Of a stretch of 64,000 nt of DNA, positions 45,036 to 56,112 are shown one piece after another. The stretch spans positions 7,214-71,213 of the forward strand of contig VZRG01001534.1 of the NCBI GenBank assembly GCA_013397435.1. The letters run 5' to 3'. The position numbers were made by a program, and so were the translations under genes. How positions within the stretch are numbered: the stretch's first letter is position 1; every line of letters starts with the position of its first letter. Source of the DNA: Erythrocercus mccallii. Its lineage: Eukaryota; Chordata; Aves; Passeriformes; Dicruridae. The notes under the pieces were generated by a model. The model was not told the origin of the DNA, made no database searches, and saw nothing but the letters and a program-made list of their open reading frames with translations.

Positions 45036-46690
45036 TCATATCCAGCTTTTCATCCACCAGCATACACCAGCATCCATCCTTCTCCACAGGGCAGCTCCCA
45101 AGGATTTCTTCTCCAGATCACACGTGTGCTCACACCTGAGATTGCCCTGACCCAGGTGCAGCACCAGCACCTGCCTTGTTGAATCTCATGAGGCTGTCAT
45201 GGGCTCACTTCTCAAGTTTGTCCAGGTGCCCCTGGATCCCATCCTTCTGCACCAACTGCACCAACTAGCTTGATGTCATCTGCACAACTGCTGAGGGTGC
45301 ACTAAACCCCACTGTGTCATCAGTAAAACCAGTAAAGAGCACCAGCCCCAAGACACAGCCCTGAGGAACATCACTTGTCGTGAGCCTCCACATGGACACT
45401 GGGCCATTGGCCACAATTCCGTCTGCATCCACCCAGCCAATTCCTTATCCACCAAGGGGTCCACCTTCTGTTGCATGTCTCCCTGATCTGGACATGAAGA
45501 CGTCATTTGGGATAATGTCAAAGGCCTTACAGAAGTTTAGGTAGATGATACCAGTCAGTATTCCCTTGTCAGTCGTTGCAGTCACTGCATCACAGAAGGC
45601 CACCAGATTGGTCAGTAGTCCCCTGGGTTTTCCTCTGTCCCCCGCTGAAAAATGGGAATTATGCTTTCCTTTTTACAGTCACTGGGGACTTTGTCTGACT
45701 GCTGTGACTTTATGAATATCTCAAGAGTGTCCTGGCAACAATATCATCCCTCAGGGCGTTGGCATGCCTTTCACCAGGTCCCATAGGCTTGTGCCCATTC
45801 AGTTCCATCAGGTGCTCTTGAACGTGCTCTTCACTGACAATGGGGGTGATTTCAATTCCCCAACCCCTACCTGTAGCGTCAGGGAATCAAGAGACACAGG
45901 AAACCTGATGGCCACTGAAGGCAGAGAACTCACTGAGTACCTCAGCCTTCTCCATATCTGCTGTCATCAGTTCTCTCTTCTCATTTGTCAGGGGCACACT
46001 GTCCTTGGCCTTTTTTTCTAACCAATGTCCTTACAGGATCCCTTTTGTTACTCTTCATACCCGTTTCCAAGCCTTGTTTCATTTTTTGCCTTGGCTTTCC
46101 TGATCCCATCCTTACATATCCAAACAGTATCCCTGTACTCTGTCCAGGCCACCAGTCCCTGCTCCTACTGGCAGTGTGTTCCTCTAACTCCTCGGTTTCA
46201 GGAGCAGACCCCTGCTTATCTGTGGTGGTTTCCTGTCTGCCTGACTTGATTCCTTACACATCAGCTTGGAAAGGTTTTCTGCTCCAAGAAGTCTCTTTAA
46301 AGTCTCTTTAAAGATTGCCAGCTCTGATCAGGTCCTCTGTTCCTAAGGACAAATCCCAGCAGATCTCATCCACTAATTCTTTGTACACCTGGAAGTTAAT
46401 TCTGCTGAAAGTTTAGGGTCCTGAACTGGATTCTCACCAAGCCAGTGTTCTTTGTGGTTAGGAGCTCACCCAGGGTAGGGTCACTACAGCCCAGAAGAGA
46501 ACTAGTTCTGGCTTTGGTGATAGGACAGCTCTGGTACCTTCTCCCTGTGGGTGATGCCTGTAGAGTCCTGTGCATGTGCAGAGGTGCACAGGGCCCCTGT
46601 AACCACACACCAGGACTCAGGGTGGAGGGTCATGGAGTTCTTTCCACACTCTGCACAGTGCTGTTCTTCACTGGACCTTGCCAGAAATTT
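45036..46690 (-). mobile_element. CR1-type LINE remnant (antisense, 3' end lacking)
   Basis: CTGACCCAGGTGCAGCACCA, GCTTGATGTCATCTGCACAA, ACACAGCCCTGAGGAACATC and CATCCACCCAGCCAATTCC are familiar from antisense avian CR1 internal sequence, here over about 1.6 kb with many lesions and no intact ORF. Confidence 0.75.
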
Positions 46691-46699
46691 GGGTCAAAT

Positions 46700-47570
46700 T
46701 ATTATCATAAAATGTCTGGACCTGGAAGGGACCCGTGAGGGTCTTGAAGTCCATCTGCCCTGCACAGCACAGCTTCATGAATGCCACCATGTCCAAAGGT
46801 TTCTTGAACCCTGTCAGGATTGGTACCATGATTACTTCCCTGGAGAGCTTGTTCCAGTGCTCAACCAATCCTTGGATGAAAAACCTTCTCTGTGGGAATT
46901 CTGCTGCTGGCAGATCCAAATATTTTTGATAAAAAGTCCTTTCCCAAGCCCCGCGTCAGAAGAAAGGTCAGGAACTCATCAGCTTTCTTGTTCAACGTTG
47001 TTTATTTCTCCATATCTTGTAATATTTTGCTTTCTGCCTTGCGAGATCTTCTCAGCTGCAAGGTCAGCTCCTGACTGACTCGCTGCAAGGTGGCGCTTAA
47101 CTTTTATACTAGACAATACGTATTTCATATTTACAATTAAATACCAATATCCCCTATGTTAGACAGTCAACTTCTAATACAATCCAAAAGTGCCACCATC
47201 ACAGCAGAAAATGGAGGACATGAAGAAGAAGAAGAACAGGGAAACACCCAGATCCCTCCATCTTGCCTCCACAAGCCCTCACTCTAAAAATCCCAAAATT
47301 CTGTATTTTCACCCTGTGATAAATTAACTGTTATAAATATATACATTAAACTCTTGTGGTTTGTAATTCTTCACATAGAGATGGTAATTTCTCCCATGGA
47401 CTCAGATCAAAGGTATTGTTGCTGCTGGCCTCGTGCCAAGGCTTCCAAGCCCCCTGCCATGGTCTCGGACCACCCAGGGCGGCCAGAGGGATGTCCTGGG
47501 TTCCGACACTTCTCCTGATATCCAGCCTAACACCCCCTGATACAGTTCCATGTCATTCTGACTTAGGGCA
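46700..47570 (-). mobile_element. CR1 LINE 3' end split by an LTR insertion
   Basis: The left part (46700-46890) carries the antisense CR1 tip and reads HWNKLSREVI on the minus strand. The right part resumes at 47509 with CTTCTCCTGATATCCAGCC, the continuation of the same CR1. The LTR at 46891-47508 interrupts it. Confidence 0.85.
46891..47508 (-). mobile_element. solo LTR (ERVK-like), 618 bp, perfect 6-bp target duplication
   Basis: On the minus strand it runs from TGTCGGAACCCAGG to GAATTCCCACA. CTTCTC flanks it on both sides (46885-46890 and 47509-47514). It has a minus-strand AATAAA near 47008. It is the same family as the plus-strand LTR at 50101-50728 and is nested inside a CR1. Confidence 0.92.
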
Positions 47571-47913
47571 GCATTTAGAATTGGGAAAGACGGGCAGCAG
47601 AGCCTAGGATACACCTGGACTTCTTGATCTGCTGGATCGTCCTGCATTTTTTCTGTCCCCTTTTTCTTCTTTTCCTCCTTTCCTGGCCAGCATTCTATCT
47701 CATTTTCCCTGTCCTCCAACATTTTTGTTTGTTTTTGATTTTCTTTTTCCTGGAGGGATCCTAGACCAGGCAGTTTGGCAGAAAACACTTGGCAGAAAAC
47801 AGCCTGGAGGTGCAAGTGACCAACTGCCAAATCACCACCTCAGTTCTGCAGAGAAGATGCTGTTTTTCATCATTCACATTCACATTTTGCACAGTCCACC
47901 CACCCCAAAACAG
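47571..47913. other. no gene recognised
   Basis: Sequence between the split CR1 and the orphan coding-like segment, with a T-rich patch near 47650-47750. Nothing assignable. Confidence 0.5.
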
Positions 47914-48121
47914 ACTGGATGAAGCTGTGATGAAGGAGGAGCTGAGCAAAAACCCTCTGAAGCTGGCAGCTACGCTTTCTCGGGTTTTCCAGAGAAGATT
48001 TCGGAATTTGATTAAACACAGTCCTAATACATTTGAGAAAAGGCCCCCATTTTGGGTTACAATGTATTATTGCAGTGACAAGAGGAATCCCATAATCACA
48101 AGAGATGGGCTGCTTTCATGA
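47914..48121 (+). other. exon-like segment of unknown protein
   Basis: After an acceptor-like CCCCAAAACAG the frame stays open for 68 codons and ends in TGA. It includes DEAVMKEELSKNPLKLAATL, FQRRFRNLIKHSP and a C-terminal TRDGLLS. It is amphipathic and protein-like; no family is recognised. It lies between two LTRs and may be related to the coding-like stretch at 43.1-44.1 kb. Confidence 0.3.
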
Positions 48122-49039
48122 GGCACAGCAGAAAGTACCTCACTACCCAAGACATCTTATTCCAGTACTTGTGGAGCTGACATACACTTGCCTTTTGGAT
48201 TCCACCCCTGTGTCTCCCCCACCTTTTTTGAGGATATCTGCAGAGAGGACAATGCATCCATCCAGGCTTTGCCTATAATCCCATCTGTTTTGCTGTTCTT
48301 TACTCTTCCAAATGCTTGTCTACAAAACACAAGTGTGTGCAGCAGTGCCTTCTTGGAATTCAAGAGCACCTGAAGTAAAACCCACCCAGAGCCCTTTCCC
48401 TGTTGTCTTGACTTTGAGGTTTCTGGAATCCCAAGCCTCACTCTGTGACAACACTCTAGTTCCTCCTTGTGCCTGTCACTGGCAATGGGGGTCTCCTCAG
48501 CTGATGGACAGGAGAGGCCAGCCATCACCTCCCTGCACAGCTCTCAACCACAAACTCCACCAGCACCTTTACTTGCACACATCAAAACTTTGGTCTCAGC
48601 TCAAATGCCTGGAAAGTTGTGAAGCAGCCCCCTGCACAGAAGGCTGTGGATGTGGAACAGCTCTTCCAGCAGCTTCCCCATCAGCATTTGTTGGAGAAAA
48701 GAGGCTGCCAGGGCACCCAAACTCTAGTGGGACAGGAAGGCTGCAGCTGGTTGGTTCACACACATCTTCTGCATCAACTCAATCACGGCTTTCAATAGGA
48801 GGCCTTATCCTGAGGGCTGAGCTCAGGTTTGGCCCCATACAGATGGTTGGGTTGCTGGAGGTCTCCCTGCTGGTGGCTGCATTGTGGCCAGCGTGCTAGA
48901 CAAGGGCCAGTATCCACTTGAGAAGGAGGAGTTGGCCAGAAGCAACTCCTCAGCCACCCGGAGGGAACAGGAACACAGGGTCAATAAGGCAGAAGCTGCC
49001 ATCTGCAACTGCTTATTCAAAAGTGGCATGAGGCAAGGG
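48122..49039. other. no gene recognised
   Basis: Moderately GC-rich sequence with a 195-codon plus-strand ORF (48312-48899) that shows no family signature and is probably non-coding. Confidence 0.45.
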
Positions 49040-49045
49040 GGAGGA

Positions 49046-49637
49046 TGTCGCAGTCTGGTCTGGTGGTGAAGGTGCCACGACCTTCCTTGTCAGAAGCATC
49101 TTTAAAAAGACACCCAGATTGACGGGGCACAGGCACTCTCAGGTGTAGAGTGATTTGCTCTTTTGTGAAGCTGCCTGAGCAGCCCAGCTGTGCTTGCCAT
49201 CCCAGTGGCACAGGAGTAAAAGCAAGACAGGTCTTTCCGATCTCCAGGAGCCTTTCTTTATTCCACTAAGTCCAAAGGGGAAAGATCCCCATAGCCACAG
49301 GAGAGGGGGACAATATAGGGTAGCCAGGGGCGGGGTTTCATAACTTGGCCAATGGGGAAAAGGATTTGGAAAGGGACCAGTTGGGGAAAGGATCCAAAAA
49401 GGAACAAATCAGGAGGGGTAAAAACCAGGAACAAGGGGAATAACCAATAGGGTATGAAATATTAACATAGAACTGCAAAGGCTCATGCATTGAAGCATTT
49501 TTGCTCACCCTGAGCTACAAGGCAGTCTCTTAAGGGGACTTCCCAAAGGGGAGACATTGCTAATTAAGGCAGCCTAGAGGCTGCACATTCTCCAAGGGAG
49601 TGATTTGTCCTCTATGCATGGCCCAGGGACCGCCACA
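49046..49637 (-). mobile_element. probable solo LTR, 592 bp
   Basis: On the minus strand it runs from TGTGGCGGTCCC to CTGCGACA. GGAGGA and GGAGGC flank it (5 of 6 bases). Minus-strand signals in LTR order are ATTGGCCAAG, a CCTATATTG box and GGAATAAAG near 49257. Confidence 0.75.
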
Positions 49638-50100
49638 GGAGGCAGCAGCTCTGCTACACCACTGATTTCCAGGTGCTACAATATCCCTAATCCTAAAACT
49701 TCTACTTTTTTTGTTGGAACCTGGATTATCAAACTCTGAAAAGGATGAGCATCTGAGCAAGACAGGATCTCGCAGATATTTCATTTACAATTCACCATTC
49801 CCTGCCTCTGGGCTTTGTTTCCTCAGAAACCTTGCCTAATTTGCATATATATGCCTAACCATGTACCATGACTCCACTTAATCCTAAATAAAATAATGCT
49901 GTAACTTAGGTGCATTCCTAGGTACCACAGAATGTCATGGAAAGATCCCATCTCAGCAGTAAGCATCACACATGCCCCACACTCAGCAGGATGGGACACA
50001 GCTGTAGTCAGCTCAGATGTGCAAGCTGTCAAGTGCCGCTGGGCTAGAAAATGTCTTACAAGGACTGAAGGAAGCTTGTTTTGGAAACTCAGTTCCTCCC
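49638..50100. other. no gene recognised
   Basis: Flank between two LTRs; nothing assignable. Confidence 0.5.
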
Positions 50101-50728
50101 TGTTGGAGTCCAGGGCACGTGGAGGGTTCCTTGAGCTGCTCTGGGCAGTCCATGACCTCAGTTGGGACCCCAGGAAGGCATTGCCTTTGACCTTAGTCCA
50201 TGGGGAAAACTCCCTACACTCATAGATGAAATAAGAACAACAAAAATTAGAAATAAATAGTAGTTTAGTTTGTCACAGGGTGAAAATTTGTAGTTTTGAG
50301 TTTTCTTATAATGGAGGTGAAGGAGAGCAAGATGGAGAATTTTGGGTGGTGTCTCATCTCCTTCTTCTTCTTCTCCTCCATCTTCTGCTGGACCATGATA
50401 CAAAGACATTGGTAGAATGAATTTGAGGTAGAAATTGCGTGTCTAGAATACATAGTAATTATTGGTACAAAATTGTAAATATAGCATGTTTTAAGACTTA
50501 ATTGGATTAGAAACCTATAAAATGACCTTGTAGCCTCCATTTGGGGTTCTTACCAGCTTTGTCTTTCAGTGAGTTAAGCCTGGCGTAAGGGCTTAAGATA
50601 AGAAATAATAAACATCTTTCAAGACCAAAAACCTGCAAGTTCCACTTTCTTCCTTTCAAAACCCTGGAACAGGATTTTGTGGAAGAAAACCTCAATTAGG
50701 GGGTTCCTGGCAAAGGGAACCCCTGGCA
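50101..50728 (+). mobile_element. solo LTR (ERVK-like), 628 bp, perfect 6-bp target duplication
   Basis: It runs TGTTGGAGTCCAGG to CCCCTGGCA, flanked by CCTCCC on both sides (50095-50100 and 50729-50734). AATAAA is at 50607-50612. It shares TTTGTCACAGGGTGAAAAT-like text with the inverted copy at 46891-47508. Confidence 0.92.
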
Positions 50729-51694
50729 CCTCCCTTTTGAAATAAAGGCCTGTGTTCTGCTAGTTGTTGGGCAGCTTGCCTTCCATCTCCCTGGCTGCAA
50801 GAAAACTTTGAGATAGGTGATATGTGAAAGATCTTGACAGCAATTTTTTGTTAGCTGAATTCATTCTTAACTAATGTTTATATCACTCCTGAGATACAGA
50901 GATGACATTGCAGAGCATATCATCCACGTGTTTAAAACTAAATGCTAGGAGTTTGTCAATGTGAAGTTGCATTCATTTTTTTTTTTAATTTCATCTGGAA
51001 CAACTCTGTTAATAAACTAATATTCTTCCTACCTGCAACCCCTATAGAAAGGGACTTGGAGGGGTGTGACAGTGACAAAAGATATATATTCCTTCCTCCT
51101 TTACCCTACCATCTCTGACGGGCAATGTCATTTGTCTTAAGACTGGAACAGCAGGTGGGAATTGCAGGGGGAACTGCCTGTGCATTTGCATAATTAATGC
51201 ATTCCAGAGATGGGGGAGCTGAGAGTTTTGGTTTTGGAGCACATCAGCCTGCAAAGTGCATAAAATGCTGTTGGAGACTGGGCCAACTGGTCTCATGAAA
51301 TTGCAAGCAGCTTCTGAATGGAACGCACATATACACATACCCACACCCCCTACAGGAATGCCTGCAGGGTACATTAACTGGAAGTCTGGAGAACACTCGC
51401 TTCTGGACAGAATACAGATAAAACACATAAAGTGTCTCTGTAGGTGCTTTGTTCCTTTGTTATTGTCATTCCACAAGGCCAAAGACTGTAAATCTGTGTT
51501 CCCAGCAGAACCTGCTGATACAAGAATCCTTTAGACACAGGCTGTCAAGCAAATCTGAGAATTAGTGGACCAAGCCACACCTGTTCTGGGGTGAGTTCTG
51601 CAGAGCCAGGGACAGGGAGGGCTCAGGAGCTTTCTGACAAGCTGTCTTATACAAGTAAGGAGAGGGTAAATATGTCACAGCTGCAGTAACAGTG
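50729..51694. other. no gene recognised
   Basis: No coding exon, RNA gene or repeat family recognised. Confidence 0.5.
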
Positions 51695-52245
51695 TTATGG
51701 ACGAGCTCTTGACGGGGGCGGGCTGGCAGGGCCTAGAGGTGGCTGCTGGTTGCTGTTGCCGCCTGTGGGCCCCCCTGGGCGCAGGAGAGAGGGCCCCCTC
51801 CCACCGCGGGAGCCCCTACCCAGGACCCGAGTGGTGGCCGTGGCCCGGCTGTGCCGGCCGCTTGGGAACGGGGCCACCTCACACGGGCTATGACTGGGGA
51901 GAGGGCGGATTCCCAGGGAGCGGCCCCGGCGGCCCCAGGGCAGGGGTGGCTCCGGGCTGTCCGGTGACCCCTCCACGGGGCGAGCTTTCACGAGGGTTCA
52001 CGGGGATCCCGGCTGGGACAGCGCCGATGCCCCTGGGGGCAGAGGGGAGCCAGGCATAATGCCATGGAGGGGGGATGGCGGCAGAGCACTGGCCCCCTGG
52101 CAGATTGGGATGGGCGGCTGCCTCGCCCATGGTGTGGGCTGCCCCATCCCATCTCCCACACGGGATGGGGTGCTGGTGAGTTCCCAGGAGGCTGGTGGAG
52201 GAGGGGGTGCCCCCTCGCTGAGCCGATGCCCTGTCCTGACTGTGA
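51695..52245. other. CpG-rich island without assigned gene
   Basis: About 550 bp of GC-rich sequence with roughly 25 CpG in its first 350 bp, in otherwise CpG-poor DNA. ORFs on both strands are low in coding character (G/P/A-rich). It could be the promoter or first exon of a gene such as the missing neighbour SPATA9, or a CpG-rich element. No motif decides. Confidence 0.6.
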
Positions 52246-52395
52246 GGAGCACCTGTTTTGAAATGTTAATTAAGTGCTAATGACTGTGTTTTGTTGACAT
52301 AGTTACACCTTTCCTTCAGACACCCCCCATAACAGGAGTAAAGCAGGGACCAGAAAAATGCATATGCAAATAAGACCAGCCCGAAGACACCTGGG

Positions 52396-52855
52396 TATGG
52401 GGATGGATACCCCATAGGATCTGAGGGTCCAGCCGTCCAGATATGGCTTAACAATAATTAGCAAGATAACATGATCGAGTGTGTCTTGAAACTCAAAAAG
52501 GTTTAATAACTTAACCGAAAGGTTACAAAATAAAATATATAAGCCGTGTACAGTGCCAAGATAGATCTGGCACCTGCTACAACACCTCGAAAATGCCTCC
52601 TGGCCTCTTTGTTCTGCCACTTTTTATACTTTATGATCAAGGCGGGTCCTCTGGAAATCTGCCAATGACAAGGGCTATAGGTTTTGAGGGACAGTGACAA
52701 GGGCCAACAGGTGCTTCTTTCCTGGCATTGAGCCAATCACAAAGAGAAGAACATACAACTTTCTAGTTACATTTCCTAACAAGTTAAGCAGGAACTCCAA
52801 ACCATTTCCTTATACAGAAAGACCCACCCCAGAAGTGGGGGGGTGCATTACTACA
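52396..52855 (-). mobile_element. probable solo LTR, 460 bp
   Basis: On the minus strand it runs from TGTAGTAATGCACC to ATCCCCATA, with CCTGGG on both sides (52390-52395 and 52856-52861). A minus-strand TATAAAAAG box lies near 52628 and ATTAAACC near 52502. The last base pair is TA instead of the usual CA. Confidence 0.7.
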
Positions 52856-52861
52856 CCTGGG

Positions 52862-53929
52862 AGTGGCTTTTAGAAGAAAAAGGCACCCCAAACCAAAACT
52901 GAACACAGCAAGAGGGGAACCAAACAATGCCCTGGCCAAGGAAAGAGCAGAAGAGCAGAAGAACCCCTGGACCTGATTTAGAAACTCGCAATAACCTATG
53001 GGGGGCTCTGCGGAGATGGGATGGGGGGAAGACGATTGGGATTGACAGGGACTGCCCCTGTCAAGCCTGCTGGCTACTCTGAGTGGCAAAACCCCGTGAA
53101 AGCTTCTGTGCCCAGCTGATCACTACAATAAAGAGCTAAATATTAATAAAGGCATTAGCCCTGTTCATTTCAACAGGACAGCCCATCACCACTGCAGGAG
53201 AGCAAAACTACTGCCATGAAAAAGGGGCAGCAGCCCTCATGTTCTTCATTATTTATCTGTCATCTCAGGAAGGGAATTTAGAACAGCTCTGGTTTTGTCC
53301 CATTTAAATTTCAAAAGACAAGATGTCAAGATTTATTTTCTTTAGCCCACAGGAAATTTTGGGTTCCTTCTTGTTTCTGTTTTGCAGTATGGAGATAGGG
53401 GAGAGTGTTTGGCTAAATGACAAAACCACATTTGTGGGTCTGATTTTCTGAGTCTGTGAAGTTTTCAGCCTGTTAGTGGCTGATTCTTTCTGTGAAAGAG
53501 TTAATTACTTTCAAAGATGGTGAATGTAAACAAGTTTTTTATTTTTCATAAATACTTCTAGGTTCTCATAATAACTCTCTCACAGGTGTTGTTTCTATTA
53601 TTTAACCAGTGAAGAGAAGTGTTTTCTTTACTGACCAATCATAAAGTTCTTTAGCGCAGCACATTCTAAAAAGGCTGTGTGAAATTGAAAATAATGCCTT
53701 CTGAATTTTCTTCTACCTGGAGTCAAGCTCTTCATTTTGTGTCCAACAGCGACACACATTTAGTATTTTTATTGTTTCATTTAGAGTATTCACACTTTTT
53801 AAATGGAAGACTAATACTCTATACCAAAACTAGGAAACATTTCAAACGTTTATTTCTGCTTCAGTTTCACAGCTATCAGCTATTAAAATCAATGGAAAAA
53901 GTAACCAGAGTATCACATCACATAAAATC
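52862..53929. other. no gene recognised
   Basis: Ordinary intergenic sequence; nothing supported. Confidence 0.5.
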
Positions 53930-54720
53930 ATAAAATCACAGAACGGTTTGGGTTGGAAGGGACATTTAAAAGGTGTCTAGTTCCAACACTCCTGCCATGG
54001 GCAGGGATGTCACCCATTAGACCTGCTCATACAAAGCCCTATCCACACTGGCCTTGAACATTTCAAGGATGGGGCAGCCACAACTTCTCTGGACAACCTA
54101 TGTCTGGGCCTTACCCCCTCACAGGGAAGAATTTCTTCCCAACACCTAATCTAAACCTGCCCCCTGTCAATTTGCAGCAATTTTCCCTTGTCCGGTCACT
54201 CCTGGCCCTTTGTCAAAAGTCCCTGTCCATCTCTCTTGGAGTATGTTTACAGGCTGGAAGGGACTCTAAGATCTCACCAGAACCTTCTCTTCTCCAGGCT
54301 GAACAACCCAAACTCTCTCAACTTGTCTCCATTACATAGGTGTTGAAGGCTCAGGTCATCTTTGTAGCCTTCTCTGCACTTGCTCCAACAGGTCTACATC
54401 CCTGTAATTGTAGGACCCCAGAGGTGGATGCAGCACTGCAGGCAAGGTCTCACCTGAGTGGAGGTGTGGAATCATGTCCCTCAACCTGCTGTCCACGCTG
54501 CTTTTTCTGCTTCAGGACCTTTTTGGCTTTCTGGGCTGTCTGAGCTCATTGCCAGTTCATCTTGAGCTTCTCATCTGCCAACATCTCAAGTCATTCTCCT
54601 AAGGGCTGCTCTCCACCCATTTTCTGCCCTGCCTGTATTTGTGCCTGGCATTGCCCTGATCCAGGTGCAGGACCTTGCATATCCATTTAGTTAACATCAA
54701 ACCTCCATTCTGCTTAGCAC
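53930..54720 (-). mobile_element. CR1 LINE, 3' part (antisense, about 0.8 kb)
   Basis: It begins with AATCACAGAACGGTTTGGG, continues through GGATGGGGCAGCCACAAC, TTCTTCCCAACACCTAATC and TTCTCCAGGCTGAACAAC, then internal CR1 text to about 54720. It is one continuous copy with small lesions. Confidence 0.92.
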
Positions 54721-55079
54721 AAGAAAATTGATAATGAAAATTGGTGTGAACACCTGCACCTCCAAACTTATTTAGCTATCCAAACTGTTAGCTTCAGGTA
54801 TTCTTTCAGTGCTGAGTCTCATGAAAAATACAATGAGCACTACAAGGTGACACAGCCTACAGGGAAATGCTGCTGATCCTGAGCACCCATGGCTTTTCAA
54901 ATTTAGATGACAGCTAGTCTCCTGGGTACTGAGCCAGTAGTGCCAGGAATACTCAAGGCTTTGTAATGAATATGAGTGAGACCATCACTTCACTGCTCTC
55001 CTCTGCTTTCCTGGGCCAAAATAAAGCTACACAAGTACTCAGTTTTTCCTAGAGCAATCTGTGTCTAATAAACATGCAA

Positions 55080-55101
55080 TTTTTTTTTTTGGGGGGGGGG
55101 G
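55080..55101. repeat. T11 G11 homopolymer pair
   Basis: Eleven T followed directly by eleven G. Confidence 0.95.
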
Positions 55102-56095
55102 AAGGGGATGTTCAGCACACACTGTAATAAAATAGTTTTCCCTTGAATGTGAATCTTAGATGTTAATTGAAATCAAGGAAAGACATATGTGTATAGAGGT
55201 GAAGCCTCTCACGAAACAACTCATATACAATAAAAAAATCAGAAAACCTTCAGGTGCAACACACCCACTTCAGTAGAGGCAAAAATTTTGCCATTTTTTC
55301 CACTGTAGTGGCTGCCTTAATAAAAAGGGATCATCTTTACTGGTAATCTCTGCATTAGCTGTGTCCTTAGCCAACCACAGCCACAGCAAAAATTAATTAT
55401 AATTTGAACAGTTAAATGAACTGTAATTTTTTGTTTGTTTGTTTTAACAAGATAACACATATTTTACTTTCAAGTAGAGTAATTATTTCTGGAGTCATCT
55501 TTCCTTCATAAGCCTTGGATTTCTAACACTATGGTTTGCAACAATAAACCATACTTCTCTGACATCTCTCAGGAGAACAATTCCACTGCTCGAGCATCAC
55601 AACAACTGCTTGTCAGGGAACTCTGTTCATCTCATGGAGGAAGAGTCACAAATGGGCTAACTAAGACATCTGCACTGATTTTCTGGGGTTTTTTTTACCT
55701 ACAGGTAAAACTGTCACTTTCATTTTTAGTCTACTTCAATAGTTTATAGATGGCAGAGGCTGAAAACTGCTCAATTCTTCATTCAGCTAAAACATCCACC
55801 TAATGAAATCCATGGGTTTGCATGAATAAATGCCACATCAAAAATGGTGTGTGCAGAATAGAGTTCAAAAAACTGATCCAATTTATCACACCTACTTAAG
55901 CTTTACTGATGACTCCTGCCTCTCTCAGCATGGAGCCTGCTCTACCTACTGATGAAGCTGGCTGAATTTGCAGGCCCAGCAGAAAACCATGGATCCTAGA
56001 CACCATAGGTGCAGCTGGGGTGGGGAAGACCCCAGTGATCAAGTCTCCTGTGGCAGCAGCTCTTGCATGGTTCTGCCAGTGAAGGGCAGCCTCCC

Positions 56096-56112
56096 CACAC
56101 ACACACACACAG
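56096..56112. repeat. (CA)n microsatellite, short
   Basis: About eight CA units. Confidence 0.9.

Noticed and set aside
48312..48899. 195-codon plus-strand ORF
   Set aside because: No family signature, no splice or promoter context, cysteine- and serine-rich random composition between repeat elements.
51695..52252. Several ORFs of 80-120 codons on both strands
   Set aside because: High GC suppresses stop codons; the translations are G/P/A-rich with no motif, so I record only a CpG-rich island.
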